Shown: positions 38,376 to 48,263 of the stretch, in pieces
Numbering within the stretch: position 1 is the stretch's first letter
Layout of the letters: every line of letters begins with the position of its first letter
Source: UBA2396 sp038042175
GTDB lineage: Bacteria > Planctomycetota > Phycisphaerae > Phycisphaerales > UBA1924
Assembly (NCBI GenBank): GCA_964358855.1
Contig: CAYHQQ010000001.1
Coordinates: forward strand, 1 to 64,000
Direction: 5' to 3'
DNA length: 64,000 nt
Translations under genes and position numbers: made by a program
The notes under the pieces: generated by a model
The model's database searches: none
The model's input: the letters and a program-made list of their open reading frames with translations, nothing else
What the model was told of the DNA's origin: nothing

Positions 38376-40559
38376 TCAGCATCCGACCTCGAAGGCGATC
38401 ACGAAGGCGTCGTAGTCGAAGAAGTCGACGGTGGCGTCGCCATCGAAGTCGGCGGTCATGCCGGGCGGGCAGGCCAGGCCCTCGAAGCAGTTCACGAACG
38501 CGTCGTAGTCGAAGAAGTCGACGGTGCCGTCGTTGTCGAAGTCGGGCGGGCAGAGGGGGCGGAGCAGGAAGGGTCGGGAGACGGCGAAGAAGATGTTGGC
38601 GTTGCCCTCGACCTTGACGCGCGCGGTTGCGGTTGAGGATGGGAGCGAAACGACCGCCGAGCCGGTGTTGGGGAAAGAACCAAGAGACTGGGCGAATGTG
38701 GCGCCGTCGTCGGTGGAGAGGCGGATGGTGACCGAGGAGCAGGAGATCGGGGCGGCGCTGGTGCCGCCGACGGCCCAGGTGACGGCGTAGTTGCCCGCTC
38801 GCACCAGTTCGTTCTGGACGGGCGCGGTGATGGCAAAGGGCGCGCCACCGGAAACGATCGAGAGAGTGACGAAGGGGGAGATCACGACGCCGCCCGCGCC
38901 CGGGTGGTTGTCGCGAACCATGACCCTGAACCGGCGCGTCACGCCCCCCGTGGTCGGCAGCATCTCGCCGGGAGTGGGGACACCCGACAGCACATCGGCC
39001 ATGCGCGGAAACGATCGCTCCGGGCTTGCGACGGGCGGAAAGACGCGGAACAGGGCACCAATACCGTTGTCCTCCGACCCGGTGCCGGTGAGGGGCCGGG
39101 CAAAGCCTGAGTCGTATTCCTCCCACGAGTAGGCGAGTGGATCACCATCAAGGTCGTTGGCCGAGACGGCCAGTGCAAAGGGAGTGCCGGCGGGGATCGC
39201 CACACTTGCCGGGTAGGACAGGATGGTCGGGATGTTGTTGGCGGTGGGAGTCAGGGCGGGGCAGGAGATGGTCGTGAGGTAGCTCTCCATCTCGCCGACG
39301 CTTCCGTGGTGGAAATAAGGGTCGGCGAACTGCACGACGTTGTCGGTGGGCTCGGCGTTGCCGACGGGGCAGCCGCCGGCGTACGCCATGGGCGATGAGC
39401 CCGAACCGGCCTCCCACGCGGTCGAGAGATGGACGTTGCCCTGGCAGCGCCCGCGTGTGCCGTTGAAGGTGTGGTTGGCGCCGAACTGATGCCCGAGCTC
39501 GTGGATCATGACCAGGAATGCGAGTGACTCGACATCGCCGCCCCGCGGCATGCCCGAGACGCCCCCGCCCTTGTAGTATTCATCGCACACGACCGAGAGG
39601 TAGGCGACGCCGCCAAAGATCCGCGAGAGCACCTGACCGACATCGTAGTTTTCGGTTCCGATGACGTTGTACAAGAGGCTCATGTTGGGGTTGAGCAGAT
39701 TGCCAGAGCAGTCGGCCCCGCCGCCGCCGCCGCAGGTCGCGTCGTACGGATCGGTGTCGGGATTGAAGAAGACGATCTGATCGTTGTTCGCGACAAGGTT
39801 GAAATGGATCGCAAGGTCTGCCTCGTACGCCACGTTCGCGCGGCCGACGGCCGTCACGATGGCGGCGAGCGGATCGGCGACGTTGGGGGCGTGCCCCTGG
39901 ATGGTGCTGTGGAACAGGCCGTACTCGCCCGTGCAGGCGAGCGCGAAGCGCACGGTGCGAAGGGTCCGAAGAGCCCGATCGGTGATGGCGCCATCGATCT
40001 CTTCGAGCTCGGGGGTACCGAAACCGTGGACACCCTCGGTGGTGAGGCAGGCCCAGTCGGTGGTTCCGGGGAGATCTCTGAGCCAGTACGCGACAGCATG
40101 GGAAGGATCGGCGGATTGCCAGGGATCGATGACCCAGACGCCATCGGGCGAGCGAAGCATGGCTGTGAGGCCGCGGGGCGAGAGTTCGAGGCGGCCGACG
40201 GCGGTGCGATCGGCGGACTGGGCGATGAAGGTGCGGATGAACGGAAACTTGGCAGCCAGGGCGGGCTCCATGACGGGAGACTGTGCGATGGTGCAGCGCA
40301 CGAGGTTGCCGGCGGGCCCCGGCAGGTCGATCTGCAGGCCATAGGCGTGAAGGGGGGCATCGAGGCGTTCGAGCGGAGCCTGGTCGAGAAGCGCCTCCAG
40401 AGCGCCGGCGTCGACGTCGACGATCGAGCCATGAGCAGGTCTTGGTCCGGGGACCGAACCTATGACGGCGCTGGGCTGGGGTGGCGCGGCGACAAACGTG
40501 AAGATCTGGGCGTGGGCCAGGGAGCACATCGCGCACACAAGGACGACGATCGACTTCAT
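38376..40559 (-). CDS. Exported M12B/reprolysin-like zinc metalloprotease with GC dockerin
   Basis: 727 aa. Signal peptide MKSIVVLVCAMCSLAHA. A propeptide-like region precedes the catalytic domain, which holds the metzincin motif HELGHQFGANH (residues 353-363, HExxHxxGxxH) and a Met-turn candidate 'SSPMAYAGGC'. A further fold with 'ANDLDGDPLAYSWEEYD' and an Ig-like beta-domain (VRAGNYAVTWAVGGTSAAPI) lead to the dockerin, which ends EVGC. The active-site residues are intact, so it should cleave proteins outside the cell, perhaps on the surface. Start ATG 40559 has GGGAG 8 nt upstream; an ATG at 40583 does not. It is the most 3' gene of the island in transcription direction. Confidence 0.88.
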   Translation of the reverse strand: MKSIVVLVCAMCSLAHAQIFTFVAAPPQPSAVIGSVPGPRPAHGSIVDVDAGALEALLDQAPLERLDAPLHAYGLQIDLPGPAGNLVRCTIAQSPVMEPALAAKFPFIRTFIAQSADRTAVGRLELSPRGLTAMLRSPDGVWVIDPWQSADPSHAVAYWLRDLPGTTDWACLTTEGVHGFGTPELEEIDGAITDRALRTLRTVRFALACTGEYGLFHSTIQGHAPNVADPLAAIVTAVGRANVAYEADLAIHFNLVANNDQIVFFNPDTDPYDATCGGGGGADCSGNLLNPNMSLLYNVIGTENYDVGQVLSRIFGGVAYLSVVCDEYYKGGGVSGMPRGGDVESLAFLVMIHELGHQFGANHTFNGTRGRCQGNVHLSTAWEAGSGSSPMAYAGGCPVGNAEPTDNVVQFADPYFHHGSVGEMESYLTTISCPALTPTANNIPTILSYPASVAIPAGTPFALAVSANDLDGDPLAYSWEEYDSGFARPLTGTGSEDNGIGALFRVFPPVASPERSFPRMADVLSGVPTPGEMLPTTGGVTRRFRVMVRDNHPGAGGVVISPFVTLSIVSGGAPFAITAPVQNELVRAGNYAVTWAVGGTSAAPISCSSVTIRLSTDDGATFAQSLGSFPNTGSAVVSLPSSTATARVKVEGNANIFFAVSRPFLLRPLCPPDFDNDGTVDFFDYDAFVNCFEGLACPPGMTADFDGDATVDFFDYDAFVIAFEVGC

Positions 40560-40618
40560 CAGGAATCTCCCGGACCGAACCATGAATGGACGTTGTGCGA
40601 GGCGAGAGCGACTTTAGG

Positions 40619-41716
40619 TCAGCAACCGGTCTCGAAGAGCTGGACGAAATAGTCGTAGTCGAAGAAGTCCAGCGCGTTGTCGCCGTTGAAATCGGGGTCG
40701 CGCCCGGGTGGGCAGGCCTGACCTTCGAAGCAGCGGACGTAGTCGTCGTAGTCGAAGAAGTCGACGGCGCCGTCGAAGTTGAAGTCGGCGATGCAGCCTG
40801 GGGCGACGAAGGTGCCGAAACCGCCCATGCTGGGCGTGGCGATGGTGCCCGATTGGGTCCAGTTGAGTTCGGCGCCCGCGCGGTAGCGGGTGATGCCGCC
40901 CTGGAAGTGGTTGCCGACGAACATCTCGGTGTAGTCGGGACTGAAGGCCAGGTCGATGGCGGCCTGGGAGGTGATGGTCTGGTCGAGCGTGAGCTCGCCC
41001 AGGGCGCCAAGGCGGAAGCGGAAGACCTTGTTTGAGCCGATGTCGCTGGCGTAGAGGTGGCGGGCGTCGGGGGAGACGCAGAAGAAGTGAAGATTGGACG
41101 CGCCGGGGATGCTCGTGGCGGGGAGTTCGGTCACGCCGCTTTGGCCGGTGAGCTGGAAGGTGAAGATGGTGCCCGAGGCGGCGGTCATGTAGAGATACCC
41201 GCCGCTGGGGTGGACCGCGATGCCGCGAGCGAGCCGTCCGGGCGCGAACGAGCCGACGAGGACGGGGTTGCCCGAGGCGTCGAACCTGAAGCGGTAGACG
41301 CCGTTGTTCACGCAGGCAGCGAAGAGGTGGTCGCGAGTGGCGTCGTAGGCGAGCTCGTGGACGCCGATCATTCCCGGGGCGGTGAAGTTGGCGGTCTGGG
41401 TTGTGGTTGCGCCGTCGGGCGAGAGGGTGAAGCGGGAGATGCTTCCCTGACCGAGCACGTTGCCGTGACGGTTGCCGACAAAGAGGTCCGAGGCGGATCG
41501 GAACGCGATGCCGGCGGGGTCAAAGACCTCGGTCTTTGGGATGTTCGCGAGGGGGAATGTCGTTCCGCCGCTCCCATTGACGCCGATGCGAAGGGTGGGC
41601 TGCCAGTTTGCGGGATTGGGGTCTGAACCCGGCGGGGAGACGGTGACGATGAGTTGGAAGGGCTGGGCAAGGGCGGAGGATGCGAGCGAGGCGGCGAGCG
41701 CGATCAAACAGCGCAT
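40619..41716 (-). CDS. Exported beta-propeller (lactonase/YncE-like) protein with GC dockerin
   Basis: 365 aa. Signal peptide MRCLIALAASLASSALA. The body is a single beta-propeller with repeats such as GIAFRSASDLFVGNRHGNVL, 'GIAVHPSGGYLYMTAASGTI', 'HFFCVSPDARHLYASD' and 'DLAFSPDYTEMFVGNH'; this matches lactonase/YVTN-type propellers without evident catalytic residues. The dockerin begins 'CIADFNFDG' and ends LFETGC; its second loop is diverged (NGDNALDFFDYDYF). AAAGGA precedes ATG 41716. Confidence 0.82.
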   Translation of the reverse strand: MRCLIALAASLASSALAQPFQLIVTVSPPGSDPNPANWQPTLRIGVNGSGGTTFPLANIPKTEVFDPAGIAFRSASDLFVGNRHGNVLGQGSISRFTLSPDGATTTQTANFTAPGMIGVHELAYDATRDHLFAACVNNGVYRFRFDASGNPVLVGSFAPGRLARGIAVHPSGGYLYMTAASGTIFTFQLTGQSGVTELPATSIPGASNLHFFCVSPDARHLYASDIGSNKVFRFRLGALGELTLDQTITSQAAIDLAFSPDYTEMFVGNHFQGGITRYRAGAELNWTQSGTIATPSMGGFGTFVAPGCIADFNFDGAVDFFDYDDYVRCFEGQACPPGRDPDFNGDNALDFFDYDYFVQLFETGC

Positions 41717-41748
41717 GATGGGTCCTTTCTGGACAACAGGGGCAGACG

Positions 41749-42540
41749 TCAGCAACCGGCCTCGAACGCGACAACGAAGGCGTCGTAGTCGAAGAAGTCG
41801 ACGGTGCCATCGGCGTCGAAGTCGGCGGTCCTTGGTGGGGGGCCTGGGGGGCAGGGGCCACCCTCGAAGCAGATGACGAAGGCGTCGTAGTCGAAGAAAT
41901 CGGGGGTGCCGTCGCCATCGAAGTCGGCGGGGCAGGAACTGCGTGCGACGACCTGGAGATCATCGATGTGATTCCAGCCGTCGCCGAGAAGTCCTTCGAC
42001 AACGACCCTGGCGATGGGAATGGTGGAGACGAAGCCGGCGAAGGAGAGGCCGCCGCCGTCGTTGATGTGACCGGTGATCTGGCCGACGAGGGTGCCCAGG
42101 GCGTCGAAGGCGTACATGGTCTGGTCGCCCTGGGGGTCGCACTGCCAGAAACCCAGGGCGTAGATGGCCTTGCCGGATTCGGGAAGGATGCGGTAGTCGG
42201 CGTAGGCGCTGAGGCCTCCGCCGAAGTTGGCGAGCTGGTTTTGCCCGGAGTGCGCTTGCGGCTGGTAGTTGTAGACGCCGGGATAGGCGCCGGGAACGTC
42301 GGTCGCGAAGACGATTCCAAGAGCGGGGAGGGCGGTCACCTGATCGGTCGGTGCGCAGCAAAGGCCGCCGTGGTAGCTCTCAAAGTCCTCCAAGGGGACG
42401 TTGCCACCGGCGGCGGCTTGCCAGGCGAGCTCCTGGGATGCTCCTCCCGTGAACGTTGCGAATTGGGCGTTGGCCTCGAAGGCTGGAACAAGGCACGCAA
42501 ACCCGACGGAAGTGGCGACGATGCCTGCGTTGTGGATCAC
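41749..42540 (-). CDS. Exported protein of unknown fold with GC dockerin
   Basis: 263 aa from GTG 42540 (AGGA 6 nt upstream). Signal peptide (VIHNAGIVATSVGFACLVPA, ending NAQ). The about 170-residue middle has 'LEDFESYHGGLCCAPTDQVT', 'YADYRILPESGKAIYALGFW' and 'GFVSTIPIARVVVEGLLGDG' followed by 'IDDLQVV': a jelly-roll type pattern seen in exported planctomycete proteins ('F...DDL.V' ending), but no named family. In the dockerin the linker has three extra residues (CPPGPPPRTADF). It ends EAGC. Confidence 0.72.
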   Translation of the reverse strand: MIHNAGIVATSVGFACLVPAFEANAQFATFTGGASQELAWQAAAGGNVPLEDFESYHGGLCCAPTDQVTALPALGIVFATDVPGAYPGVYNYQPQAHSGQNQLANFGGGLSAYADYRILPESGKAIYALGFWQCDPQGDQTMYAFDALGTLVGQITGHINDGGGLSFAGFVSTIPIARVVVEGLLGDGWNHIDDLQVVARSSCPADFDGDGTPDFFDYDAFVICFEGGPCPPGPPPRTADFDADGTVDFFDYDAFVVAFEAGC

Positions 42541-42690
42541 GGTGTGTCCTCTCTCGCTCGCGGCACTGGGAGCGCAGCCCAAAGATAACCGGAAATCCGG
42601 GATTCTCCAAGCCCGATTTTCGCATGCAGAGGGGCTATCGGGACGGTGGGCGCACCATGCCGGCACGCACAGCCGGGGTTGTTATGGGGT

Positions 42691-43968
42691 TCAGCAGGGG
42701 CTTTCGAAGGCGACCACAAAGGCGTCGTAGTCGAAGAAGTCGACGGTGCCGTCGGCGTCGAAGTCGGCGGTCTTGCCGGGGGGACAGGTGAGGCCCTCGA
42801 AGCAGTTCACGTACGCGTCATAGTCGAAGAAGTCGACGGTGCCGTCGGCGTCGAAATCGGCCGGGCAGAACGTGCAGGCGTTCCACACCGCGAGCGACTC
42901 GACAGGCAGGCCGTCGGCGGTCACGAAGCCGCCGCCGGCGAGGAGGTCGCCCTTGGGGGTGAGCGCCAGGGACATCACGTACTGCTCCATGCCCTGACCC
43001 ATGGGGTTCCAGGTGGAGCCGTCCCAGCGGGCGATCTTGGACATGCCGGTGACGCCCGAGTACCAGAAGTGTCCGCCGGCGATGAGGTCGCCGTTTGGCA
43101 TGTTGGCGAAGACCAGGGGCTGTGCGTTGAGGCCCAGGCCGATGGGGGACCAGGCACCGCCCGACCAGCGGGCGACGCGAGAGGCACCGGAACTGCCCAT
43201 GAAGGTGAACTGTCCGCCGGCGATGACATCGCCGTGGGAGTCGATGCCCAGGGAGAGGACCGAGGAGTTGGCGCCGCCGCCCATGGCATTCCAGACAGTG
43301 CCGTCCCACCTGGCGACATTGCGGACGATGTGTCCGCTGGCGGTCTGGAAGATGCCGCCAGCGACGACATCGCCGGATGGGAGAGTGACCAGGGCGTAAA
43401 CGCCGCCGGTGGTGCCGGTGCCCATGGCATGCCAGCTGGTGCCGTCCCAGCGTGCGACGCGGTTGAGGGGCGTGGCGCCGGAGGCGGTGAAGAATCCGCC
43501 GGCGATGAGGTCGCCGGATTGGGTCACGGTGAGGGCGTAGGTCGCGTTGTTCAGGCCGTCGCCCAGCGAGCGCCAGGCGGAGCCGTTCCAGGCGGCGATG
43601 TTGTTGCACGGCTGGCCGTCGGCCTGAGTGAAGACTCCCGAGGCGACGAGCTGGCCATTGGGCAGGACGGCCAGTGAATCGATGGATCCGTTGAATCCAA
43701 GGCCAAGCGGCGCCCAGGACGAGCCGTTCCAGGCGGCGATGTTGTTGCAGGGCACACCGCCGGCGGCGGTGAACTCACCGGCGGCGATGAGCAGGGTGGG
43801 AAGCGGGTCTTCACCATCGGGATCCCACCAGGTCATGGCGCTGAGCGAGGTGGTGCCGCCGGTGACGCCGGGCATGGCGTGCCAGGAGGAGGCACACTGG
43901 GCGAGCGAGACGCCGGAGAGGGATGCGGAGAGGAGGGAGGCGAGGAGGGCCGTGTTCGAGACTCTCAT
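42691..43968 (-). CDS. Exported Kelch-like/'WNGSSW' propeller protein with dockerin ending PC
   Basis: 425 aa. AAAGGAG lies 7 nt before ATG 43968. Signal peptide to SLA. Seven or so tandem repeats of about 45 residues with the core 'VARWDGTSWHAMGTG..GGVYAL..LPSGDVVAGG' (e.g. AAWNGSSWAPLGLGFNGSID, 'ARWDGTVWNAMGGGANSSVL'), probably one beta-propeller. No catalytic motif. The dockerin ends AFESPC instead of GC, so the penultimate Gly is not obligatory in this family. Confidence 0.8.
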   Translation of the reverse strand: MRVSNTALLASLLSASLSGVSLAQCASSWHAMPGVTGGTTSLSAMTWWDPDGEDPLPTLLIAAGEFTAAGGVPCNNIAAWNGSSWAPLGLGFNGSIDSLAVLPNGQLVASGVFTQADGQPCNNIAAWNGSAWRSLGDGLNNATYALTVTQSGDLIAGGFFTASGATPLNRVARWDGTSWHAMGTGTTGGVYALVTLPSGDVVAGGIFQTASGHIVRNVARWDGTVWNAMGGGANSSVLSLGIDSHGDVIAGGQFTFMGSSGASRVARWSGGAWSPIGLGLNAQPLVFANMPNGDLIAGGHFWYSGVTGMSKIARWDGSTWNPMGQGMEQYVMSLALTPKGDLLAGGGFVTADGLPVESLAVWNACTFCPADFDADGTVDFFDYDAYVNCFEGLTCPPGKTADFDADGTVDFFDYDAFVVAFESPC

Positions 43969-44021
43969 GGTGTTGCTCCTTTGACATGGGAGAGGCATGG
44001 CCGCTCCCTTGCGTGAAAGAT

Positions 44022-45770
44022 TCAGCAGCCCTCCTCGAAGGCGAGGACGAAGGCGTCGTAATCGAAGAAGTCGACGGCGCCGTCGCCATCGAAATCGGCG
44101 GTCTTGCCGGGGGGACAGGCGAGGCCTTCGAAGCAGTTGACGAAGGCGTCGTAGTCAAAGAAGTCGACGGTTCCATCGCCATCGAAGTCGGCGAGGCAGA
44201 GCGCGAGAGTTGCGGGGTGGCTGGAGGCGCTCCCGCACGCGTTGGTCACGACACAGTCGTACTCGCCGATTTCGAGCTCGGTGACGTGTTCGATGTCGAG
44301 CCTGGCATCCCGGGCCCCGCTGATGGCGACATTGTCCTTCCGCCATTGGAAGTGCGGCTCTGTGTCGCTGGTCACGGAGACCTCGAACGAGACACTCTGG
44401 CCGGCGATGATGGTCATGTCGCCGGGCTCGGAGACGAAGATTGGCTCGGGGCAACCCGACTGAACAGTCAGCGTCGCGACGCTCGTGGTGACGTTGCCGC
44501 AGGCGCTGGTGAGAGAGCACGTGTAATCGCCGGCGTCGCCCAGGGCGGTGGCGTCGATCGAGTAGACGCTGGAAGTCGCGGTGGCGAGGAGGGTGGGGCC
44601 TTTGTACCACTGGTAGTGAACGCCGACGCCCGTCGCGATGACTGAGAATGACACACCCGCGCCTTGGACGACACTCTGGCTCACGGGCTGCTGTGTGATG
44701 GTCGGGGCCGAAGTGCAACCTGCGACGCCAGCGTACCACGCGGTGGGGACGCCGTTGTGCAGGCCTGAGCCGGCCATGGCGGAGCCTTCGGAGCTGATGC
44801 CGGCTGTTTCGAAGACCCAGCCGGCGGTTGAGATTCCCTGCGCCTGGAGGTAGAGGTCGAGCGGCTGGGCCTGGGCGTTACCGACCCAGACACAGGCGCT
44901 GGCGGCGCCGGCGACGATCGCGTAGCCGACGACGACCGAGCCGTCGCCCGTGAGACCGGCGGCGACGGCCTGGGTCGAATCAGGCGGCGTGCCAAGATCC
45001 TGCATGCCGGAAGCGGCGGTCCATTTGAACGCGCGAACATTTCCACCGGTGCCGTCGGCGGCGTAGCCGACGACAACGGATCCATCGGCACTGAGATCGC
45101 TGGGCACGGACATCACGCTGCCGGGCAGAGTGCCGAGGCTGGTGACTGCGCCGGCAGCGGTCCAGCGGCACGCCGTGGGGTAGATGAGTGAGGGTGCGTT
45201 GTTGAAGCAGTAGCCAACGTAGGAGGTGCCCGAGCCATTCACGGCGAGGCCGACGGAGTGGTGGGTGCCGGCGAGGCGCTGGCCAAAGGGCTGCATGCCC
45301 GTTGTGCTGGTCCACTTGAAGGCGCTCTCCTCGGAGTTGGCGAGGTAGCCGTAGCCGAAGATGATCGAGCCGTCGAAAGAGGCGTCGCTGGCGAAGGAGG
45401 GCTGACCCGGCGCGATCGAGCCAAGGGACTGGATGCCTGTTGCCTGGGTCCAGCGGCAGGCGGTGTCGTAGGACTGATTGCCGGCGGCACCGATGACGAC
45501 GAGCCCGTCGCCGCTCATGCCGTAGCCGTAGGAATGATCCGCGCCGGGCGGGACGCTCAGGTTGACCAGGCCCGTGGCCGCAGTCCATCGCCATGCGCGT
45601 GCGGAGCCGCCCGAGACGGTGGCCGAACCGCTGATGATTGCCCCGTTGTCGCTGAGGGCGGCGGGGAAGGACCCGGTCCCGCCGGGAAGTCTGCCCAGGT
45701 CGGTCACGGTTTGAGCGCCGGCAACACCGCCCGCGAAGGACACCAACAACGCAACAATCGCCATCCTCAT
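44022..45770 (-). CDS. Exported HAF-repeat protein with two Ig-like domains and GC dockerin
   Basis: 582 aa. AGGGAG 7 nt before ATG 45770. Signal peptide to GAQT. The first 340 residues contain HAF-type extracellular repeats (VTDLGRLPGGTGSFPAALSD, 'SGDGLVVIGAAG', 'SLGTLPGSVMSVPSDLSADG', 'VVVGYAADGTGGNVRAFKWT'). Two Ig-like domains follow (YQWYKGPTLL ... 'GDAGDYTCSLTSACG' and 'FQWRKDNVAISGARDARL' ... 'EIGEYDCVVTNACG'), each with the Trp/Cys pattern of I-set domains. The dockerin starts 'CLADFDGDG' and ends EEGC. Confidence 0.83.
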   Translation of the reverse strand: MRMAIVALLVSFAGGVAGAQTVTDLGRLPGGTGSFPAALSDNGAIISGSATVSGGSARAWRWTAATGLVNLSVPPGADHSYGYGMSGDGLVVIGAAGNQSYDTACRWTQATGIQSLGSIAPGQPSFASDASFDGSIIFGYGYLANSEESAFKWTSTTGMQPFGQRLAGTHHSVGLAVNGSGTSYVGYCFNNAPSLIYPTACRWTAAGAVTSLGTLPGSVMSVPSDLSADGSVVVGYAADGTGGNVRAFKWTAASGMQDLGTPPDSTQAVAAGLTGDGSVVVGYAIVAGAASACVWVGNAQAQPLDLYLQAQGISTAGWVFETAGISSEGSAMAGSGLHNGVPTAWYAGVAGCTSAPTITQQPVSQSVVQGAGVSFSVIATGVGVHYQWYKGPTLLATATSSVYSIDATALGDAGDYTCSLTSACGNVTTSVATLTVQSGCPEPIFVSEPGDMTIIAGQSVSFEVSVTSDTEPHFQWRKDNVAISGARDARLDIEHVTELEIGEYDCVVTNACGSASSHPATLALCLADFDGDGTVDFFDYDAFVNCFEGLACPPGKTADFDGDGAVDFFDYDAFVLAFEEGC

Positions 45771-45852
45771 TCTCGATCTCCCTGGAATCCGGTCGTCGGA
45801 CCGGTCCTTTTTGTGTTCATCTGGCTTGGACTGGTTCAGCACCAAGCGCACG

Positions 45853-46596
45853 TCAGCATCCGGTCTCGAACGCGACGACGAAGGCGTCGTAGTCGAAGAA
45901 GTCGATGGCACCGTCGCCGTCGAAGTCGGCCGATTTGCCGGGCGGGCACGCGAGGCCCTCGAAGCAGTTCACAAGCGCGTCGTAATCGAAGAAGTCGACG
46001 GTGCCGTCGCCATCGAAGTCGGCGGAGCAGGCGGGCGGGGCCCATCCCGAGTCGCCGGAGCGGCACAGCCAGACGCCGTAGGCGGTTCCCTCTTTGTACT
46101 GACCGATGTAGAAGGCGTTGAAGGTCATCCATGCCATGGCGAAGTCGCTGTAGGAGTGGCTGGTCCAATAGGCGGCGTTGGGGTGGTACGCGCCGCTGCC
46201 CATGTAGTACTCGACGTTGTGGAAGGGGCCGGGGTTGAACTGCATTGTGGGGTGCTGCGCGTCGTCGTTGTTGCCCAGCTCAACCACCCACATGTGATAG
46301 AACTCGCCGGTGGAGCCGGCGCCCGAGCCATCCGAAAAGGTTGGCAGGCGCCAGTCGTCGTATCCACCCAGTCGCACGCCGGCCACCCAATTGTCGGCCG
46401 TATCCCAGTCCATGCGGCCGCCATAGAGCGCATCGGCGAGCCAAGTGACTCCCAAGGTCGTGTCGTAGTACGCGTCGAAACCGTGGGAGGTGTCGAGGGT
46501 CAAGTATCGACCTTCGAAGTCGGCCCGCGCCGATGCGGCGAGGCCGCAAGTCGCGGCGCACACCATCAGAGCCTGCCATTTGAGAACCATTCTCAT
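45853..46596 (-). CDS. Exported DUF1566/Lcl-like protein with GC dockerin
   Basis: 247 aa. Signal peptide after ATG 46596 (AGGA 8 nt upstream). The domain has the DUF1566 (Lcl C-terminal) pattern: DTTLGVTWLADALYGGRMDW, 'WVAGVRLGGYDDWRLPTFSD', 'YWTSHSYSDFAMAW' and 'YGVWLCR'. In Legionella the related Lcl domain binds glycosaminoglycans, so an adhesive role is possible by analogy. It is followed by the dockerin ('CSADFDGDG', ends ETGC). This is the smallest protein of the island. Confidence 0.82.
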   Translation of the reverse strand: MRMVLKWQALMVCAATCGLAASARADFEGRYLTLDTSHGFDAYYDTTLGVTWLADALYGGRMDWDTADNWVAGVRLGGYDDWRLPTFSDGSGAGSTGEFYHMWVVELGNNDDAQHPTMQFNPGPFHNVEYYMGSGAYHPNAAYWTSHSYSDFAMAWMTFNAFYIGQYKEGTAYGVWLCRSGDSGWAPPACSADFDGDGTVDFFDYDALVNCFEGLACPPGKSADFDGDGAIDFFDYDAFVVAFETGC

Positions 46597-46779
46597 CGAT
46601 TCATTCCTCATTCGCGCTCGCCCGTGGTCCGGGCTCGAGAGTATCTTCCAGGGCATGTCCCGCAGGTCGCTCTCGCGGAAGGATCAAATACACCTTCCAG
46701 AGAGTTCTTCGCGTGACGGGAGCCAAGGGTCGATCCCCGTCGAGTTTCCGGACCGGCGGTGCTCAGGAGCGTGTGAGCG

Positions 46780-48219
46780 TCAGCATCCCACCTCGAAGGC
46801 GAGGACGAAGGCGTCGTAGTCGAAGAAGTCGACGGCGCCGTCGCCATCGAAGTCGGCCGCACCCTGGGAGGGACACGCGAGCCCCTCGAAGCACCGCACA
46901 AAGTCGTCGTAGTCGAAGAAATCCACTGCGCCGTCGCAGTTGAAGTCGGCGGGACAGACGGTGAGCGTGGCGGCGTTGCTGGTCGCGCTTCCGCACGCGT
47001 TGCTGAGGACGCACCGGTAACGACCGGCGTCACCCTCGTTTGCGTCGGAGATCACAAGGGTGTTGGTGGTGGCGCCAGAGAAGATGCCGCCGAATCCTGT
47101 CGGACCATCGGAGACGTTGACAAACGTTCCGGGGACGGACTCGCGTTGCCACGCGAAGTGGAACGGCGTGTATCCGGCGGCGGAGACGGACAGGGTTGCG
47201 TTGCCCTTGGAGCAGGCGAAGGTTGAGACAGGTTGCGCTGAGACATTGGGGGGTCCGAAGGGAACGTCGATCCGGGCGCTGCCCGAGAGCGTGGGCCCGC
47301 ACGCGTTGGCGACGATGCAGTCGTAGTCGCCGGGCTCGTGCCAGTAGGACGGGGACATGACGTGGAGGTGTGCGGTGGTTGCGCCGGTGATCGTGGCGCC
47401 GCCGCCGGTGCCGCCGCCGTTGGGGCCGTCGAAGACGGGGTAGCCGTTGCGTCGCCACTGGTAGGTGAAGGGTCCGGTGCCTGTGGCCTGGACGGTGAGG
47501 TCGACGGATCTGGTGTTGAAGCACATCTCGTCGGGGGCGGGGTTGACTGTGATGGCCGGGACGGTGCAGTTGGCGGGAGTGCCGATGAGGGAGTAGGCGG
47601 TGTCGCCGGAGCGGTGGACATAGTGGAAGTCGCCGTTCTCGGTGGGCACGAGGGCGAAGTGGGCGTTGTTGCCGCCCGAGGCACGCGCGAAACCCCAGGT
47701 GGGAAGGCTCGACTGCCAGGCGGTGATCTGGACCCAGTAGTTGGTGCGGCCGGCGGCGAGGAAGGTCTGGGGCAGAACGAAGTGGTAGTCGTAGAGGTTG
47801 ATTCCGTCGACGGTACCGACGAAGGTTTCGCCGGCATTTCCCGGCTGGCCGTTGCCGTCCTCGCTGATGAGGTACTGGAACAACGGGCGATCGATGTCGG
47901 GCTCGTAACCGACGGTGATGGAGGGGTAGATCGCGATCTGGAAATCAACGATGTTGTTTGAGCCGCCGGGGAGGGGGCCGCCGTATCCGCCGCGCCAGCG
48001 GATCTCGGTGATGTCGCCGGCGTTGGCGAGCCAGAAGCTGTCCCAGACGTGCACGTCGTAGTCGCTTCCGTCGGGTGCGAAGTACGAGGAGGTGATGGTC
48101 GGGACCGAGGTGGCGGGCTGGTTGTAGAGGACATCGGCACGCAGGGAGGCGGACGCCGCGAGCACGCTCGAGAGAAAGGCCAGGCGGTGAAGGCGGGAGA
48201 GCGTGAGGGAGGGTGACAT
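46780..48219 (-). CDS. Exported Ig-like protein with GC dockerin (paralogue of the next upstream gene)
   Basis: 479 aa. Signal peptide to LRA. The N-terminal about 180 residues (LYNQPATSVPTITSSYFAPD, 'WLANAGDITEIRWRGGYGG', 'NYWVQITAWQSSLPTWGFAR') form a sandwich domain that is homologous to the N-terminus of the gene at 48264-49994. Two Ig-like domains follow (YQWRRNGYPVFDGPNGGG, 'GDYDCIVANACG'; 'FAWQRESVPGTFVNVSDG', 'GDAGRYRCVLSNACG'). The dockerin contains 'CPADFNCDGAVDF' (an additional Cys inside the first loop) and 'CPSQGAADF', and ends EVGC. Confidence 0.82.
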   Translation of the reverse strand: MSPSLTLSRLHRLAFLSSVLAASASLRADVLYNQPATSVPTITSSYFAPDGSDYDVHVWDSFWLANAGDITEIRWRGGYGGPLPGGSNNIVDFQIAIYPSITVGYEPDIDRPLFQYLISEDGNGQPGNAGETFVGTVDGINLYDYHFVLPQTFLAAGRTNYWVQITAWQSSLPTWGFARASGGNNAHFALVPTENGDFHYVHRSGDTAYSLIGTPANCTVPAITVNPAPDEMCFNTRSVDLTVQATGTGPFTYQWRRNGYPVFDGPNGGGTGGGATITGATTAHLHVMSPSYWHEPGDYDCIVANACGPTLSGSARIDVPFGPPNVSAQPVSTFACSKGNATLSVSAAGYTPFHFAWQRESVPGTFVNVSDGPTGFGGIFSGATTNTLVISDANEGDAGRYRCVLSNACGSATSNAATLTVCPADFNCDGAVDFFDYDDFVRCFEGLACPSQGAADFDGDGAVDFFDYDAFVLAFEVGC

Positions 48220-48263
48220 GGATTGCCTTTCGCTTGAATGGTGAGATTGGAGGGGAGGTTGGT